Origin: Halocafeteria seosinensis
Taxonomy: Eukaryota; Sar; Bigyra; Bicosoecida
Direction: 5' to 3'
Length of the DNA: 16,481 bases
Assembly: GCA_001687465.1 (NCBI GenBank)
Contig: LVLI01000926.1
Coordinates: 1 to 16,481 of the forward strand
The translations under genes were made by a program, and so were the position numbers. Position 1 is the first letter of the stretch. Each line of letters starts with the position of its first letter. The notes beneath the pieces are model-generated. The model ran no database searches. It had not been told where the DNA came from and saw only the letters and a program-made list of their open reading frames with translations. Shown piece after piece: positions 10,026 to 16,481 of this stretch.

Positions 10026-10035
10026 CTGACGTCAG
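10026..10035. promoter_or_regulatory. CRE-like palindrome CTGACGTCAG upstream of gene A
   Basis: A perfect 10-bp palindrome contains TGACGTCA, the full bZIP/cAMP-response element, about 385 bp upstream of the gene A start codon. TGACGT/ACGTCA elements are known CO2/cAMP-responsive sites in a diatom carbonic anhydrase promoter. Function here is inferred from sequence only; one such 8-mer can occur by chance. Confidence 0.35.
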
Positions 10036-10176
10036 TTCCCAAGTGGGAGGGCACTGATGGCAATGACAAAGATGGCGAACGTCGGGATTTTTCTAGTGAT
10101 AAGGGAAAAAGTGCCTCTAAACTAGGGAGCTGGAGGTGGAAGGGAAAAGCAAAAGCGTTACCACCCGTTGGGCCGT

Positions 10177-10188
10177 GGCCCATGGGCC
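10177..10188. repeat. 12-bp perfect palindrome GGCCCATGGGCC
   Basis: The palindrome sits about 535 bp upstream of gene A and follows a partial copy (TGGGCCGT just before it and GGGCCGT at its end). It could be a protein-binding site or chance in a GC-rich patch. No further evidence. Confidence 0.3.
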
Positions 10189-10278
10189 GTGTTACATTCG
10201 TGCGGGTCAGTGACTCCTCCAGCACTGCCAGAAAGAACACATCATCATATAGAGTCCGAATGTTGGTTAGAGCAATGT

Positions 10279-10309
10279 GGGGAGATCTTCGACGGCGTGA
10301 AGATCCCCC
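10279..10309. other. Stem-loop in the intergenic region
   Basis: GATCTTC (10284-10290) and GAAGATC (10299-10305) form a perfect 7-bp stem around an 8-nt loop. GGGG (10279-10282) and CCCC (10306-10309) extend it to 11 bp with one bulged A. It lies about 400 bp past the gene B stop and 635 bp before gene A. It could be a 3' UTR structure of gene B or a chance hairpin. Confidence 0.35.
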
Positions 10310-10707
10310 AACTACATTTCCACTTAGTCGGTAGACCATAAATTGTACACACTACTACTCATAATGAAATCACCGAAGAGAAATGAGCTAGTGTTGTATG
10401 GCAGTGCTTCCTCCGACGAAGGTTACTCAGTAAACTGACTGACTTCGAGGTTGAGGTGGAGGAATCGCATACAGCATAGGTACTTTATAGTGTACAAGCA
10501 CAGTATACACCTGTATGATAAATAACGACAAATGGAAGTGTCGACATCATTGAGCGTTGCGTGGGCTGGTACCTTGGAATCCTTTCTGCTGGCTGCTGTA
10601 GGCAAAGGCCATGTGTAGAGAGTTTCTAACGCACACACGAATAATAGCATAATCGTGTAATTTTAGTAATACCAAGCAGTGTATCTAAAACCTTGAAAAA
10701 CGGTCGT

Positions 10708-13700
10708 CTATGCAGAGTCGGCAAAGAGCGACTCAACGGCGTCGGATGAATTGCCTCCAGGTTGCTCCACAACAGGCCCTCTGGGAATTTGCTTCTCGTC
10801 ATTATTGGAGGGTGACACAGCAATGCGCTGACGAGGGAACCTAGGCTTTGCACTCTTCCCGAAGGAGGCCCAAATGGCGACTGCAGCGAGGACGAGAACA
10901 ATAGTGCCGACGAGCGTACCTACTATTACACCAACAAGTCCAGCGCGAGATTGGTTAATACCAATCGTCCCGCCACTATTTCCAGCGCCCTGTGATAGGA
11001 TTCTTCGCCGTTCCCCGATGTTTGGTTGGAGCACCATCAAGTGTAGTGTCTCATCTGGAGAGTGCAGAGGCACTGACACGTTAAGCTCCCCGGTGCTTCT
11101 ATCAAAATCTGTCATGCTAGAGTACACGAAAGCTGCAGACTCATCGTCAAAGACATCTGTATTCAGCAGGGAGACAAACATCATTTGCTGCTCATCCTCG
11201 GTGATACTTTCCTTCAAACTGGTGTCAAGAGAGATGGCCAAATGTACCTCGATATCGCGTATTGTTTCGAACTTCAGTCTGACAGGCAAGCACGAAACTA
11301 CCAATCTCTCAGCAGGGCCAAAACCGATGCCTGATTCGCCTGCAGCTACTGCGAAATCCGACGACATTGCCATTTCACATATCTCTAATATCTCCTCGTT
11401 TGTTCCCGTCTGAACAATGACTTCTGAGTCCCTCCAAGCACTAGCAGTCATGCTGATGCGCGCCGAGATTTGGACGTGCTCAGCTTCCAACTGCCGCCGA
11501 CCGCGCAGACGATCGGAAACGAAGGATGAGCTGCCACCTCTAACATATGAAAGGTCCACAACTTCTGTCAAAATACTGTCATTGTCATTCGTTTCAGTAA
11601 AAGGTTTCTCAATGATCAGATCTTCACATCGACTGCCACTCCAAGGAGCTTCGCAGGTACAAGATACAACGTTCGCGTTCGTGCGCGAGTTTGAGCCACA
11701 AGCGCTGCCTCGAAAGTTACACACTTCTCGACAGCCACGGTCACAAGCAGCTCCAAACCATCCTTCCTTACAAACGCATTGATATTGGGGAACCCGATCG
11801 CTCAAACGAATGCCGTCGTTAGTTTCATCAAAAGGCTTCGCACTGGACCCCACAAAAGGGAGCATCCGGTTCGCTTGCTGATCTCCTGATGCGGCAGCGA
11901 GTTCCAACTGAATAACAGAACCATACACACTACCAGTGTTATGCACCGGCACCACATTACCGTGTTCGCATATTCTAACGTCGCAGTTCTCCCCTATCCA
12001 CATGGTGTCACATATACACCCGCCGAGAGATTCATTATATCTTCCAAATGTGCAGGTAGCGTTCAACGCTGGGGAGTTACCGGACTCGTCGTCCCGTTGA
12101 TTGCAGGTACGCCCCGTCCATCCAGGTGAACACTTGCATTCGTAGATCTCCATGGCAGATTCACCTTCCCCAGTGACCTTCGTTACAGCGTCTCCATGAA
12201 AACACGAAATAAGCTGAGGCTTTGAATCGGAACACTGCTCACCAGAGTATCCCGGCGCACAAACGCATTGGTCACCTCGTATGGTACCATGCACACAGCC
12301 AATAGGCTCCAAACAATGAGGACCCTTCCAGCCGTGTAAGCATCTGCATTTCACATTTCCTTTTTCATCGAAGGGGTCGCTCTGACTCACCCAGGCGTTT
12401 GGTCCACAGCGGCTTGTCTCGCATCTATCGCCTGTCCAGCGCAGTGGGTCGAAGCAGTCACACATGTCAGGGTTTGTTCCGTTACACATTCCCCTACCAT
12501 TGCAGTAGTCGATACATCGGGTACGGCATTCCACTCCTCGCCGGTAGGTCCGGTCCCAGCAGTGACAAGTGTAATCTTCCGCCATGAATCCGTAACGTCT
12601 GCACTCTGGAATCGGAGGAGCCCCAAACCTTCCAACAAGATCATCAATTCGTTTAATAGGTTGACCTCTCCTGCCTTGAATAGGATACGACTGCGAAACG
12701 TTCCACTCACCCATGTCGCCCGAAAAGAACGGAACTTCAAACTGAGCACCTGCATCTAGCCACTGGAGATCAATCTCACCGCCGTTCAAATCGAGCATGC
12801 TCCCTACTGCCTCTGGATGACACGTTCCACGGTACAATGGTAGGTTTATTTGCCCTTGCCCACGGAAGCTCTTTGCCCATAAATTACCGCGCATTTGACC
12901 CGTGGGAAAATCAACGTGAGCGTTCGGAGCAAGCAACGTACCTACCACGTCAATTTGCTTGATATAAACATCTCGTGCCACCGGTAAATTCCATATAATA
13001 GCGGCTGAATAGTTATCCTTGTAAAAGTCTCCCGTAAATCCTTTGCTCATGAAACTGACATTGTGCGCAAACGCTGGCAGAGACGCGTTATTGCGTCGAT
13101 ACTCATGCAAATCCCCGGGTCCGGCGCCATATTCAGTATGCGTATCATTCCAAATAACATTGATGATAGTCGTAGGGACCGACTCCGGATCCCATTGACC
13201 GGGAGGAGCAATGAACGGGCGGAAGCCAGCCTCCTTCAAAGGAGAAGCTCCGAATGGTTCAAACTTATTCTTCTCACCAATCGTTGACAAGTCCAAATCA
13301 ACAGTCCGAGCTCGAAATAGGTCGTGAGCATTCACATGGAACACATTCACATCGGGCCTGATACCTTTCAGGTACAATGTGGAGAATCGAATGTGAGCTG
13401 TCCCTGTACGAGGCAAGCTAGCGAGTCTCTGAGATAAGGCTCGCAAAGCATATCTCGCACCATGGAAGTCCACAGGAAAGGGAAACCTACTATTGGCCTG
13501 GAGTTTCCTGCCAGGTTCATCCACACTTGCAGTTGGCGGAACAAATGACTGATTTGAACCGTAAACAATGTTACCACCGCCCAATACGGCTCCTTGTGAG
13601 AAGTCGAGCTTTCCTTTTACCGCTAAATCATCCCGATCAGTATACACAACGTCATTTCCGTACAAAAATGGGTCAGAAGGAGCGTCCCACAATGCACCCA

Positions 13701-16481
13701 CACTATAGCGCCCCATGACTGCATTCCCTTCCATTGCCGTCAAGCCTTCCACATCCGAGCCATCGGGAGTTTGCCAATTCCCGAAAACATAAGCATGATA
13801 TAAGGGTAGATCTGGATGATCATTTCCTCCACAACCGTTCCAATTCGAGCGGATACTGCACTTGGAGCCACACCAACCAGAAGGGCATATACAATAACCA
13901 CCTTTACTGCACTTTCCACCATCTGAACATGTGACGCCTCCGCGAAACCACTTATTCGGTCGACACCGTCCCAACATGTATTGCATTTCGCCCAGCATAG
14001 TGCGTGGCTCCTTCAAATGTACTTCCAGTGCAACGATTTGCCGTCGTGGGACGATGGGGCATTGCAAGGCAGCATCCACTAAATCGCTGTATTGCATGTT
14101 TGCCTGATCCGTTCCATAGATCACTTCGTCCAAGGTATCTGGAATCCTACAACTACCTTCAGAGTCTGTTGCGACTTGAAACGGAAACCGGGCCACTACC
14201 TCACCTTCCCTGTCTCTTGCAACACACTCGTATGCCTGCAGGACAGTCTCGTTAAACAAGTAGGGCCCGCCACCTTTGTTAACAAGCGTACTGCTTATTA
14301 GATTGTCGCCGGTAACATCAATGATCTGACCTGGTACCATTAGTCCTGCCTCGGGGTGAAACTCGGAAACCGAAGGATCCTTCTCTGAAACTTCGACGCC
14401 ACAAGCTCTGCCTGTCCATCCTCGAGCACACACACACCCAGAGCAAGTACAGATTCCATTCCCTGAGCAAAGAGAAGGACAGAACTTCAGCTTCTCTTGA
14501 GGTGTCAAGTTTAGGCATCCTTCGGAGGGGTCAGCAGAAGGTGTACCAGACGGAGTGCGACTGTTTGAACTGGTGATAGACGGTGTTGAGCTGACAGTCG
14601 AGGAGCCGGTGGGTGAAATAGTGGAGCTCATTGAAGCCGTTGGAGTCCTAGTCGCAGTCGGAGAACTAGTTGTGGAGGGTGACGCTGTCTTGGAGGACGT
14701 CTCAGAACCGGATGGTGACGCAGTAGCCGTTCGAGTTGCAGTCCAGGTCGGAGATAATGTACTCGTTCCGCTAGGAGTACTGGTATGACTAGTCGTTACA
14801 CTTGAAGATTTCGCTGACGTCGGGGTAGTGGTTCCCGGTTGCGCTGCCGTTTTACTGCTTGTTCTGCTTGGCGTACCTGTTCCTGTGGCGCTAGAAGAAA
14901 GTGACGGCGTGGCTGTGGAGCTCGGCGTAGCTGTCGAGGTGGCAGTAGAGGAGCTACTCGGCGTGAGCGTTGAGCTTGGCGTGCCAGTCCCCGTAACACT
15001 AGCCAAAACCGACGGAGTCGCTGTTCTGCTGGGCGTAGCGGTGCCTGTAACACTAGAAGAAACCGAAGACGTGGCTGTGTTCGAAGAGGTCAAAGAAGCT
15101 GTCACCGTTCTTGTCACCGTCAAGGTAGCACTGGAGCTGCTGGTAGCCGTCGGTGTCATCGAAGAAGATGGAGTGCTTGTTGCAGTGTTGCTGCGACTAG
15201 GACTGGACGTTGGGCTGCCGCTTGCAGAGCTAGAAGCTGTGGTAGTAGCGGTACTACTGGGCGATACTGTCGCAGTGCCAGTCGGACTGACCGTGGATGT
15301 ACCGGTCGGTGTGGGTGTAGTACTGGGAGACTGCGTCGGAGTCTGCGAGGCGGTCCTAGTCCCCGTCGCACTCGGAGAACCAGTCGGCGACTCCGTGGAG
15401 GTACCTGTCGCACTCACACTGGAAGTGGCACTGCTTGTCAAGGAGCTCGTTGGCGTATGGGTTCTCGTCCGCCCAGGTGTATTCGAACTGGTTGAGGTAG
15501 TCGTCACGGAAGGTGTTGCGGTTGCTGAACTACTGGGAGTAGTACTTGGAGTAGACGTTGGACTGCTCGAACGACTGCGAGTCCCGGTAGAGGTAATGGA
15601 GGGAGTGGTCGTCCGCGAGGAAGAACCAGTCGGTGTACGGCTGCTTGTAGGGGAAACTGTGGGTGTAACAGAGGTACTAACTGAGCCAGTGGCAGAAGTA
15701 GAAGGAGTACCTGTCATTGACGGGGAATGAGATGGCAATGGTTCCGGGTCATCTTCTCGCAAGAGATCAAACGTAGAACTGGGGCTGGGGGTAGGATTCG
15801 ATGACGGAGACGGAGAAGGCTTGGAAGGTAATGTCGTATCTAAACACTCTTCAATCAGCGCATCCAGAGCAGAAGAAATGGTGCCTGTATCACCAACCAG
15901 ACACACTTCCAATAAGCAGGTCTCAAAATGCGACAGTATATCAACACCACTCTCATTGCAAAACTGGGCGAAATCGCTCTTCAGTAAGTACTTTGCACAC
16001 TTAGATTCAGCGCAATTCCTATCCTCTTCATCATCGAACTCGCAATCGTAATTGGGATCTGGGAGGCTACTCGGATTCGGAGAATCTCCAAAACTATCAT
16101 CATCGTCATCATCTTCGTCATCATCATCATCGTCGTCGTCATCATCGCCATCATCGTCGTCGTCTCCCGGAGTAACATCGTCTATATCCTCACCCGGATT
16201 TGTTTCATCAGGATCTGGCTCTTCCTCATAATCAACACCCCCTTTGCACACTAATGCATCTTCTGCATTATCCCCACTCCCTTGCGAACAGCTTCCTGTA
16301 TCCGTGTACCCAATGGACGATCTTGCGGGAATAATAGCGCTTCCATTAAGAAAAAGGTTCTCACCCGACGGTACTAACCAAGTCATTGCGAAATCGTGTC
16401 TGGAACGGTCTTTCCCGCTGGTGCGCCCGCCATACGACTGCCCATCACTCCCGATGAAATTACGGTCCTTGTCTCCATTCC
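10708..16481 (-). CDS. Gene B: modular type I membrane adhesion protein (VWD-PTS-EGF-CAA-EGF-TM), 5' partial
   Basis: One open frame of 1923 codons ends at TAG 10710-10708. The first in-window Met (16386) is not the start, because the frame continues to the right edge and encodes the end of a VWD domain (NGDKDRNFIG...FAMTW) matching gene A. The order is: VWD tail; Asp-rich tract; C8-like module with an extra Cys; PTS region of about 400 residues; EGF; unrecognised module; EGF; CAA; seven further EGF-like modules; an ectodomain of about 220 residues; one transmembrane helix (10941-10867); and a 50-residue tail ending SLFADSA. Many N-x-S/T sequons lie in the ectodomain. A type I surface protein is inferred from the single helix and the VWD/EGF modules. 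The N-terminal modules (PA14, LamG, TSP1) presumably lie beyond the right edge. No introns are seen. Confidence 0.92.
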   Translation of the reverse strand, partial: NGDKDRNFIGSDGQSYGGRTSGKDRSRHDFAMTWLVPSGENLFLNGSAIIPARSSIGYTDTGSCSQGSGDNAEDALVCKGGVDYEEEPDPDETNPGEDIDDVTPGDDDDDGDDDDDDDDDDEDDDDDDSFGDSPNPSSLPDPNYDCEFDDEEDRNCAESKCAKYLLKSDFAQFCNESGVDILSHFETCLLEVCLVGDTGTISSALDALIEECLDTTLPSKPSPSPSSNPTPSPSSTFDLLREDDPEPLPSHSPSMTGTPSTSATGSVSTSVTPTVSPTSSRTPTGSSSRTTTPSITSTGTRSRSSSPTSTPSTTPSSSATATPSVTTTSTSSNTPGRTRTHTPTSSLTSSATSSVSATGTSTESPTGSPSATGTRTASQTPTQSPSTTPTPTGTSTVSPTGTATVSPSSTATTTASSSASGSPTSSPSRSNTATSTPSSSMTPTATSSSSATLTVTRTVTASLTSSNTATSSVSSSVTGTATPSRTATPSVLASVTGTGTPSSTLTPSSSSTATSTATPSSTATPSLSSSATGTGTPSRTSSKTAAQPGTTTPTSAKSSSVTTSHTSTPSGTSTLSPTWTATRTATASPSGSETSSKTASPSTTSSPTATRTPTASMSSTISPTGSSTVSSTPSITSSNSRTPSGTPSADPSEGCLNLTPQEKLKFCPSLCSGNGICTCSGCVCARGWTGRACGVEVSEKDPSVSEFHPEAGLMVPGQIIDVTGDNLISSTLVNKGGGPYLFNETVLQAYECVARDREGEVVARFPFQVATDSEGSCRIPDTLDEVIYGTDQANMQYSDLVDAALQCPIVPRRQIVALEVHLKEPRTMLGEMQYMLGRCRPNKWFRGGVTCSDGGKCSKGGYCICPSGWCGSKCSIRSNWNGCGGNDHPDLPLYHAYVFGNWQTPDGSDVEGLTAMEGNAVMGRYSVGALWDAPSDPFLYGNDVVYTDRDDLAVKGKLDFSQGAVLGGGNIVYGSNQSFVPPTASVDEPGRKLQANSRFPFPVDFHGARYALRALSQRLASLPRTGTAHIRFSTLYLKGIRPDVNVFHVNAHDLFRARTVDLDLSTIGEKNKFEPFGASPLKEAGFRPFIAPPGQWDPESVPTTIINVIWNDTHTEYGAGPGDLHEYRRNNASLPAFAHNVSFMSKGFTGDFYKDNYSAAIIWNLPVARDVYIKQIDVVGTLLAPNAHVDFPTGQMRGNLWAKSFRGQGQINLPLYRGTCHPEAVGSMLDLNGGEIDLQWLDAGAQFEVPFFSGDMGEWNVSQSYPIQGRRGQPIKRIDDLVGRFGAPPIPECRRYGFMAEDYTCHCWDRTYRRGVECRTRCIDYCNGRGMCNGTNPDMCDCFDPLRWTGDRCETSRCGPNAWVSQSDPFDEKGNVKCRCLHGWKGPHCLEPIGCVHGTIRGDQCVCAPGYSGEQCSDSKPQLISCFHGDAVTKVTGEGESAMEIYECKCSPGWTGRTCNQRDDESGNSPALNATCTFGRYNESLGGCICDTMWIGENCDVRICEHGNVVPVHNTGSVYGSVIQLELAAASGDQQANRMLPFVGSSAKPFDETNDGIRLSDRVPQYQCVCKEGWFGAACDRGCREVCNFRGSACGSNSRTNANVVSCTCEAPWSGSRCEDLIIEKPFTETNDNDSILTEVVDLSYVRGGSSSFVSDRLRGRRQLEAEHVQISARISMTASAWRDSEVIVQTGTNEEILEICEMAMSSDFAVAAGESGIGFGPAERLVVSCLPVRLKFETIRDIEVHLAISLDTSLKESITEDEQQMMFVSLLNTDVFDDESAAFVYSSMTDFDRSTGELNVSVPLHSPDETLHLMVLQPNIGERRRILSQGAGNSGGTIGINQSRAGLVGVIVGTLVGTIVLVLAAVAIWASFGKSAKPRFPRQRIAVSPSNNDEKQIPRGPVVEQPGGNSSDAVESLFADSA
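10867..10941 (-). other. Single transmembrane helix of gene B
   Basis: A run from GLVGVIVGTL through VLAAVAIWA is uncharged and about 25 residues long, with two GxxxG-like spacings that can mediate helix pairing. It is followed by GKSAKPRFPRQR, a positive-inside signal. This gives a type I topology with a 50-residue tail. Confidence 0.93.
10960..11620 (-). other. Unrecognised membrane-proximal ectodomain of gene B
   Basis: About 220 residues follow the last EGF. Near its start is SDRLRGRRQL (RGRR at 11505-11494) and near its end GERRRIL (11010-11002), both basic sites suited to proprotein processing. Between them are two cysteines (ILEICEM and VVSCLP), alternating beta-like segments and NVSVPL. 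I do not recognise a family; a SEA-like or shedding module is only a guess. Confidence 0.5.
11620..12610 (-). other. Array of seven EGF-like modules in gene B
   Basis: Cysteine patterns ending in CxCxxGWxGxxC or a close variant recur: CDCFDPLRWTGDRC, CRCLHGWKGPHC, CVCAPGYSGEQC, CKCSPGWTGRTC, CICDTMWIGENC, CVCKEGWFGAAC, CTCEAPWSGSRC. They form a stiff rod between the CAA domain and the membrane-proximal module. Two contain long inserts. Gene A leaves the window in the first of these. Confidence 0.85.
12845..13835 (-). other. Choice-of-anchor A (CAA) domain of gene B
   Basis: It has the same landmarks as in gene A: YHAYVFGNWQTPDGSDVEG, LRALSQRLASL, INVIWNDT, AAIIWNLPVA, GTLLAPNAHVDF, GNLWAKSFRGQGQIN. 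The match is collinear without gaps of note. The diatom Trailin adhesive proteins use CAA domains. Binding activity here is untested. Confidence 0.87.
13985..14390 (-). other. Unrecognised module between EGF 1 and EGF 2 (gene B)
   Basis: This is the paralogue of the 1500-1915 module of gene A, starting SEFHPEAGLMVPGQIIDVTG and ending YMLGRC. The three internal cysteines (YEC, SCRIP, QCPIVP) are kept in both genes. Family unknown. Confidence 0.5.
14530..15740 (-). repeat. Pro/Thr/Ser-rich mucin-like stalk of gene B
   Basis: About 400 residues of Thr/Ser/Pro/Ala/Gly lack cysteine. The two ends match the gene A stalk almost residue for residue (SPSMTGTPSTS at the start, SSTPSITSSNSRTPS at the end). 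The centre cannot be aligned simply and is about 2 kb shorter. Likely a heavily O-glycosylated spacer. Confidence 0.9.
15835..16055 (-). other. C8-like cysteine module of gene B
   Basis: Cysteines are spaced as in VWD-associated C8 modules: CEFDDEEDRNC, AESKC, FAQFC, FETCLLEVC, LIEEC. The Cys at 16014-16012 is the one replaced by Glu in gene A. Confidence 0.6.
16090..16170 (-). repeat. Asp-rich acidic tract of gene B
   Basis: More than 20 residues, nearly all Asp (GAT/GAC, one GAA), run between the VWD tail and the C8-like module. The paralogous tract of gene A is at about 5625-5697 and differs in length and interruptions, as expected for a slippage-prone triplet repeat. Confidence 0.9.

Larger units (their letters stand above)
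9645..10707. other. Intergenic region between gene B stop and gene A start
   Basis: This 1063-bp stretch should hold the 3' UTR and poly(A) site of gene B and the promoter and 5' UTR of gene A. I see no AATAAA after the gene B stop and no clear TATA box before gene A. It contains a run of nine G (9760-9768), a CAAA repeat (9791-9807) next to A- and T-rich tracts up to about 9860, a CRE-like palindrome, a 12-bp palindrome and a stem-loop. Open frames here (minus 9527-10339, plus 9849-10334) have no recognisable domain and look like chance. Confidence 0.7.
12479..16481 (-). repeat. Paralogous duplicate block (gene B copy), matching 1-6011 of gene A
   Basis: Positions 12479-16481 align in order and in frame with 1-6011. 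In a 95-bp sample at the right edge (16387-16481 against 5917-6011) I count five differences, all synonymous. The length difference of about 2 kb is almost all in the PTS stalk. Confidence 0.9.

Noticed and set aside
9849-10334. Plus-strand frame of 161 residues in the intergenic region
   Set aside because: Starts with MTFFFF from a poly-T tract, has no recognisable motif and covers the likely gene A promoter. Left as unsupported.
9527-10339. Minus-strand frame of 270 residues upstream of and overlapping gene A
   Set aside because: No domain, low-complexity segments, and it overlaps the gene A signal peptide in another frame. It could hide a 5' exon, but nothing in the sequence supports one.
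14828-15730. Plus-strand open frame of 300 residues
   Set aside because: Same artefact, antisense to the gene B PTS stalk.
16384-16386. ATG at 16386 as the start of gene B
   Set aside because: The frame is open to the right edge and encodes the VWD end conserved in gene A, so the ATG is an internal Met.

Overview
The window looks like nuclear DNA of a eukaryotic microalga, most likely a pennate (raphid) diatom or a close stramenopile. The evidence is two very long, mosaic, secreted or membrane-bound surface proteins that combine animal-like extracellular modules (PA14, laminin-G-like, thrombospondin type 1, von Willebrand factor D, EGF) with a bacterial-type choice-of-anchor A (CAA) domain and long Pro/Thr/Ser-rich mucin-like stretches. 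One gene has two short GT-AG introns, which excludes a bacterial source. CAA domains, GDPH motifs and PTS-rich regions together recall the adhesive-trail and cell-surface proteins described from benthic diatoms. The species assignment is inference; no rRNA or other marker is present.

All supported genes lie on the minus strand, so the transcription order runs from right to left. Gene B (16481 to 10708) enters from the right edge inside a VWD domain and runs as one open frame of 1923 codons to a TAG stop. Its order is VWD tail, Asp-rich acidic tract, C8-like cysteine module, PTS-rich stalk of about 400 residues, EGF, an unrecognised module, EGF, CAA domain, seven more EGF-like modules, an unrecognised membrane-proximal ectodomain, one transmembrane helix and a 50-residue cytoplasmic tail. 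A 1063-bp intergenic stretch follows (10707 to 9645), with a CRE-like palindrome, a hairpin and low-complexity tracts but no convincing gene.

Gene A (9644 to 1) is a tandem paralogue in the same orientation. It starts with a signal peptide and a PA14 domain split by two short phase-0 introns. Then come an Asp/Glu tract of about 80 residues, two LamG-like domains, a degenerate TSP1 module, an 'NW' beta-sandwich module, a complete VWD domain with a GDPH motif, an acidic tract, a C8-like module, a PTS region of about 1070 residues, EGF, the same unrecognised module, EGF, and CAA. It leaves the window at the start of its EGF cluster. About 1.8 kb of 3' coding sequence, including a transmembrane segment, is predicted to lie off the left edge by comparison with gene B.

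The two genes align without frameshift through their folded domains. They differ mainly in the PTS stalk, which is about 2 kb longer in gene A and contains a 456-bp in-frame tandem duplication. The simplest reading is a tandemly duplicated family of large transmembrane adhesins whose binding heads are conserved while the stalk length evolves by repeat turnover.
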